DNA of 64,000 nt from Thiodiazotropha sp050305635. GTDB lineage: Bacteria > Pseudomonadota > Gammaproteobacteria > Chromatiales > Chromatiaceae. Under the pieces are notes generated by a model that saw only the letters and a list, made by a program, of their open reading frames with translations, did no database searches and had not been told where the DNA came from. The position numbers and the translations under genes are program-made. The stretch lies in contig JBNLFS010000146.1 in the NCBI GenBank assembly GCA_050305635.1, forward strand, positions 11,974 through 75,973. The letters run 5' to 3'. Within the stretch, counting starts at the first letter, position 1; each line of letters opens with the position of its first letter. Positions 62,042-64,000 of the stretch are shown piece after piece.

Positions 62042-63022
62042 TCAAGGCAGCAGAATGGTCGATCCTGTGGTCTCGCGAGCCTCCAAAGCCCGGTGTGCCC
62101 CGGCCGCGTCAGACAGCTTGAAACGCTGATTGATTTCGATGCGGACAGCGCCTGATAGCACCTGATCGAACAGAGCAGCTGCGCTCTGGCGCAGTTCCCC
62201 GGTGTCGGCGGTATAGGTCATCAGTGTGGGACGAGTCAGGTAAAGCGAGCCGCGAGCGGTCAGATCCTCCAGTTTTACCGGCGCCACTTTTCCCGAAGCG
62301 CTGCCAAAACTGACCATCATGCCCCGGGGAGAGAGACAGTCGAGGGAATCGGTCCAGGTATCTTTTCCGACCCCGTCATAGACAACCGGTACCCCCTGGC
62401 CCTGGGTGATCTCCTTTACCCGGGCAACAACATTTTCTTCCCGATAGAGGATCGTGTGGTCACAACCATGGGCCTTGGCGATCTGCGCCTTCTCTTCACT
62501 TCCGACCGTACCGATCACGGTGGCACCCAGTTGTTTCGCCCATTGGCAGAAAATCAGCCCGACGCCCCCCGCGGCGGCATGAAAAAGTACTGTTTGCCCG
62601 GATTGAACCGGGAAGGTTCGCCGCAGCAGGTATTCTGCGGTCATGCCCTGCAGCATCATAGCGGCGGCCGGTTCGAAGTCGATCTCGTCCGGGAGTTTGA
62701 CCAGACGTCCGGCTGGCATGTTGCGGGCCTCTGAATATGCCCCCAGAGGGGGATTGGCATAGGCGACCCGATCACCTTCCACGAAGTCTGCGACATCGCA
62801 GCCGACAGCCTCGACGATACCGGCAGCTTCCAGTCCAGGGATACAGGGCAGGGACGGGGTCGGGTAGGCTCCCGTGCGATGGTAGGTATCGATATAGTTG
62901 AGACCCACCGCACGGTGTCGGATACGTACCTCGTCCGGCTTCGGAGGGAGCAGTGCAATCTCCTCCCAGCGCAATTGTTCCGGTCCGCCATATTCGTGGA
63001 TTCGTATCGCTTTGGTATTCAT
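62042..63022 (-). CDS. NADPH:quinone reductase (zinc-less MDR family)
   Basis: 326 residues. N-terminal RIHEYGGPEQLRWEEIALLP, a GroES-like fold, then the Rossmann region AAAGGVGLIFCQWAKQLGA and EKAQIAKAHGCDHTILYR. No structural-zinc Cys set, which marks the Qor type. One-electron or two-electron reduction of quinones with NADPH is the usual activity. Placed between trmJ and cysE on the opposite strand. Confidence 0.93.
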   Translation of the reverse strand: MNTKAIRIHEYGGPEQLRWEEIALLPPKPDEVRIRHRAVGLNYIDTYHRTGAYPTPSLPCIPGLEAAGIVEAVGCDVADFVEGDRVAYANPPLGAYSEARNMPAGRLVKLPDEIDFEPAAAMMLQGMTAEYLLRRTFPVQSGQTVLFHAAAGGVGLIFCQWAKQLGATVIGTVGSEEKAQIAKAHGCDHTILYREENVVARVKEITQGQGVPVVYDGVGKDTWTDSLDCLSPRGMMVSFGSASGKVAPVKLEDLTARGSLYLTRPTLMTYTADTGELRQSAAALFDQVLSGAVRIEINQRFKLSDAAGAHRALEARETTGSTILLP

Positions 63023-63104
63023 GATGGTTTTTCCGATATTCCCTCAGGCATTCACTCATGTTTCGGAGTTGATCTCGAATCCGTTTTGTCAGTCCGTATG
63101 AGCG

Positions 63105-63461
63105 CTATTCAATCTGGCATTCCCATTCGACAGGGGGGCAACTTTTACAGGCTTTTGGGTCATCAGGATCGGGAGCCAGACAAGCCCCGCCGCAATACAT
63201 GATAGTTTCCCCATTAGAGTTGTCGTGGTAGCTGCGTGGTCCATCGACCTCGGGTACGCAACTCAACATGACAACAACACCACAAGACTTTGGTTGATCA
63301 CAACTGAGCTGCTGTGTGTACCTTTCATAAACGGCTCTGACGGTCGGATGCAGTAGCTCTATCGAAATCTCTTCAGCGACAGGCAGGCTGTCGTTATCCG
63401 AATCGTTGTTACAAGCGGAAATAAGAATTGCGAGAATGCTGAATATGACTAATTTTGACAT
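63105..63461 (-). CDS. Small Cys-rich lipoprotein
   Basis: 118 residues with AAGGAG seven bases from the ATG. Lipobox ISAC, Cys17. The mature part has ten further Cys-like positions, including SCDQPKSCGVV, VMLSCVPEVDG, MYCGGACLAPDP and KACKSCPPVEWEC, which could form disulfides or bind metal. No family recognised. It lies next to qor and upstream of cysE. Confidence 0.72.
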   Translation of the reverse strand: MSKLVIFSILAILISACNNDSDNDSLPVAEEISIELLHPTVRAVYERYTQQLSCDQPKSCGVVVMLSCVPEVDGPRSYHDNSNGETIMYCGGACLAPDPDDPKACKSCPPVEWECQIE

Positions 63462-63812
63462 CCTTTGTCTCCTTCAGAAAATTCGATACGAGCGTCGTTG
63501 TGATCTTAATCGACTGATCCTGTTTTGTATTGGATCCAGAGGGTATGAAGCGGGCAATAACATTCTGGAAAAATAAAAAAGGTCTGGTGCATGTCATTGA
63601 AAATGATTTTCGTTTTATCACCATTGGCTGAGGCACTCCCCCCCGGCAGATATTGAGATACCCGGATTGTGGCATGGTTAAATACCCTAGTAATTTGTGC
63701 GGGATTGTGCATAATCATCAGCCTCTTGTAACGCTGTGCGGGGCGTCATTCCGGCAATAGCGTTCCATGTGAGGCCCGACGCTGGCTTGACCCTGGACAG
63801 AAGTAGACCCAT
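63462..63812. other. Intergenic region before cysE
   Basis: About 350 bases without a supported gene; minus-strand frames here are short and lack ribosome sites. A CATAAT near 63709 may be a -10 box for cysE, but no good -35 was seen. Confidence 0.45.
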
Positions 63813-64000
63813 ATGCCGTCAAACAATTCCGGAGCAAGGAAAATCTCCCGTTGGAAAGAGGACATACAGAGCGTCTTCGAACGGGATCCTGCAGCACGCA
63901 ACAGCTTCGAGATCGTCACCACCTATCCCGGGGTGCACGCGGTGATGTTTCACCGGCTGTCTCACAAACTCTGGCAACTGGGGCTGAAGTGGCTGGCCCG
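63813..64000 (+). CDS. cysE: Serine O-acetyltransferase CysE (N-terminal part, cut by window end)
   Basis: 62 codons from the ATG at 63813. WKEDIQSVFERDPAARNSFE and IVTTYPGVHAVMFHRLSHKL match the start of bacterial CysE before its hexapeptide repeats. The enzyme makes O-acetylserine for cysteine synthesis. The suhB-trmJ-cysE order is common; the insertion of qor and a lipoprotein is local. The rest lies past base 64000. Confidence 0.9.
   Translation, partial: MPSNNSGARKISRWKEDIQSVFERDPAARNSFEIVTTYPGVHAVMFHRLSHKLWQLGLKWLA

Overview
The window looks like chromosome from a GC-rich, free-living or symbiotic gammaproteobacterium, possibly near the sulfur-oxidising Chromatiales; that placement is an inference from gene content. 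Supporting markers are queA, tgt, yajC-secD-secF, lgt, suhB, trmJ and cysE, a tRNA-Leu, short REP-type palindromes with a REP-associated transposase, and a VPLPA/PEP-CTERM-like protein. In many gammaproteobacteria queA-tgt-yajC-secDF is one block. Here tgt ends at 11436 and yajC starts at 56517, so about 45 kb of accessory genes separate the two halves.

Layout. 0-8.5 kb: end of an FN3-like protein, an AAA ATPase fused to an OmpA domain, a VPLPA-CTERM protein, and a minus-strand operon (Sel1-like membrane protein, secreted vWA protein, ABC ATPase, permease). 8.7-11.4 kb: tRNA-Leu(CAA), queA, a candidate minus-strand small RNA, tgt. 11.5-16.5 kb: TraF-like barrel, HEAT-repeat protein, REP doublet, a decayed gene, DJ-1/PfpI protein and LysR regulator. 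16.5-23.8 kb: six genes of a hydrogenase-4-like membrane complex whose large subunit lacks the Ni-Fe cysteines. 24.3-26.8 kb: TetR-ABC1 kinase-SRPBCC operon. 26.8-32.3 kb: a mobile, lower-GC patch with a ParDE module, a RAYT transposase, a calpain-like protease and a duplicated DUF4377 lipoprotein, one copy broken.

32.3-42.3 kb: a ten-gene minus-strand cluster: secreted protein, three TPR proteins, a small exported protein, one TolQ/ExbB, two ExbD/TolR, an AgmX/PglI-type TonB protein and ApbE. Its composition recalls the Myxococcus Agl-Glt motor (one TolQ, two TolR, AgmX-type protein, TPR proteins). One ExbD has Asn where the transmembrane Asp is expected. This is the strongest candidate for an undescribed envelope machine.

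42.6-44.4 kb: DUF3187 protein and lgt. 44.6-56.2 kb: a divergent envelope redox locus. Leftward: single-haem protein, LamG di-haem lipoprotein, Tat-exported DUF1501-like protein. Rightward: HzsA-like di-haem lipoprotein, SH3-barrel protein, second barrel, TlpA thioredoxin, DUF4266 lipoprotein ending in CGCN, DUF3570 barrel. All predicted products are exported, which suggests a periplasmic/outer-membrane electron-transfer or metal/thiol system.

56.5-64 kb: yajC-secD-secF, suhB, trmJ, a quinone oxidoreductase, a small Cys-rich lipoprotein and the start of cysE, cut by the window edge.

All calls come from reading the sequence; no database search was run.
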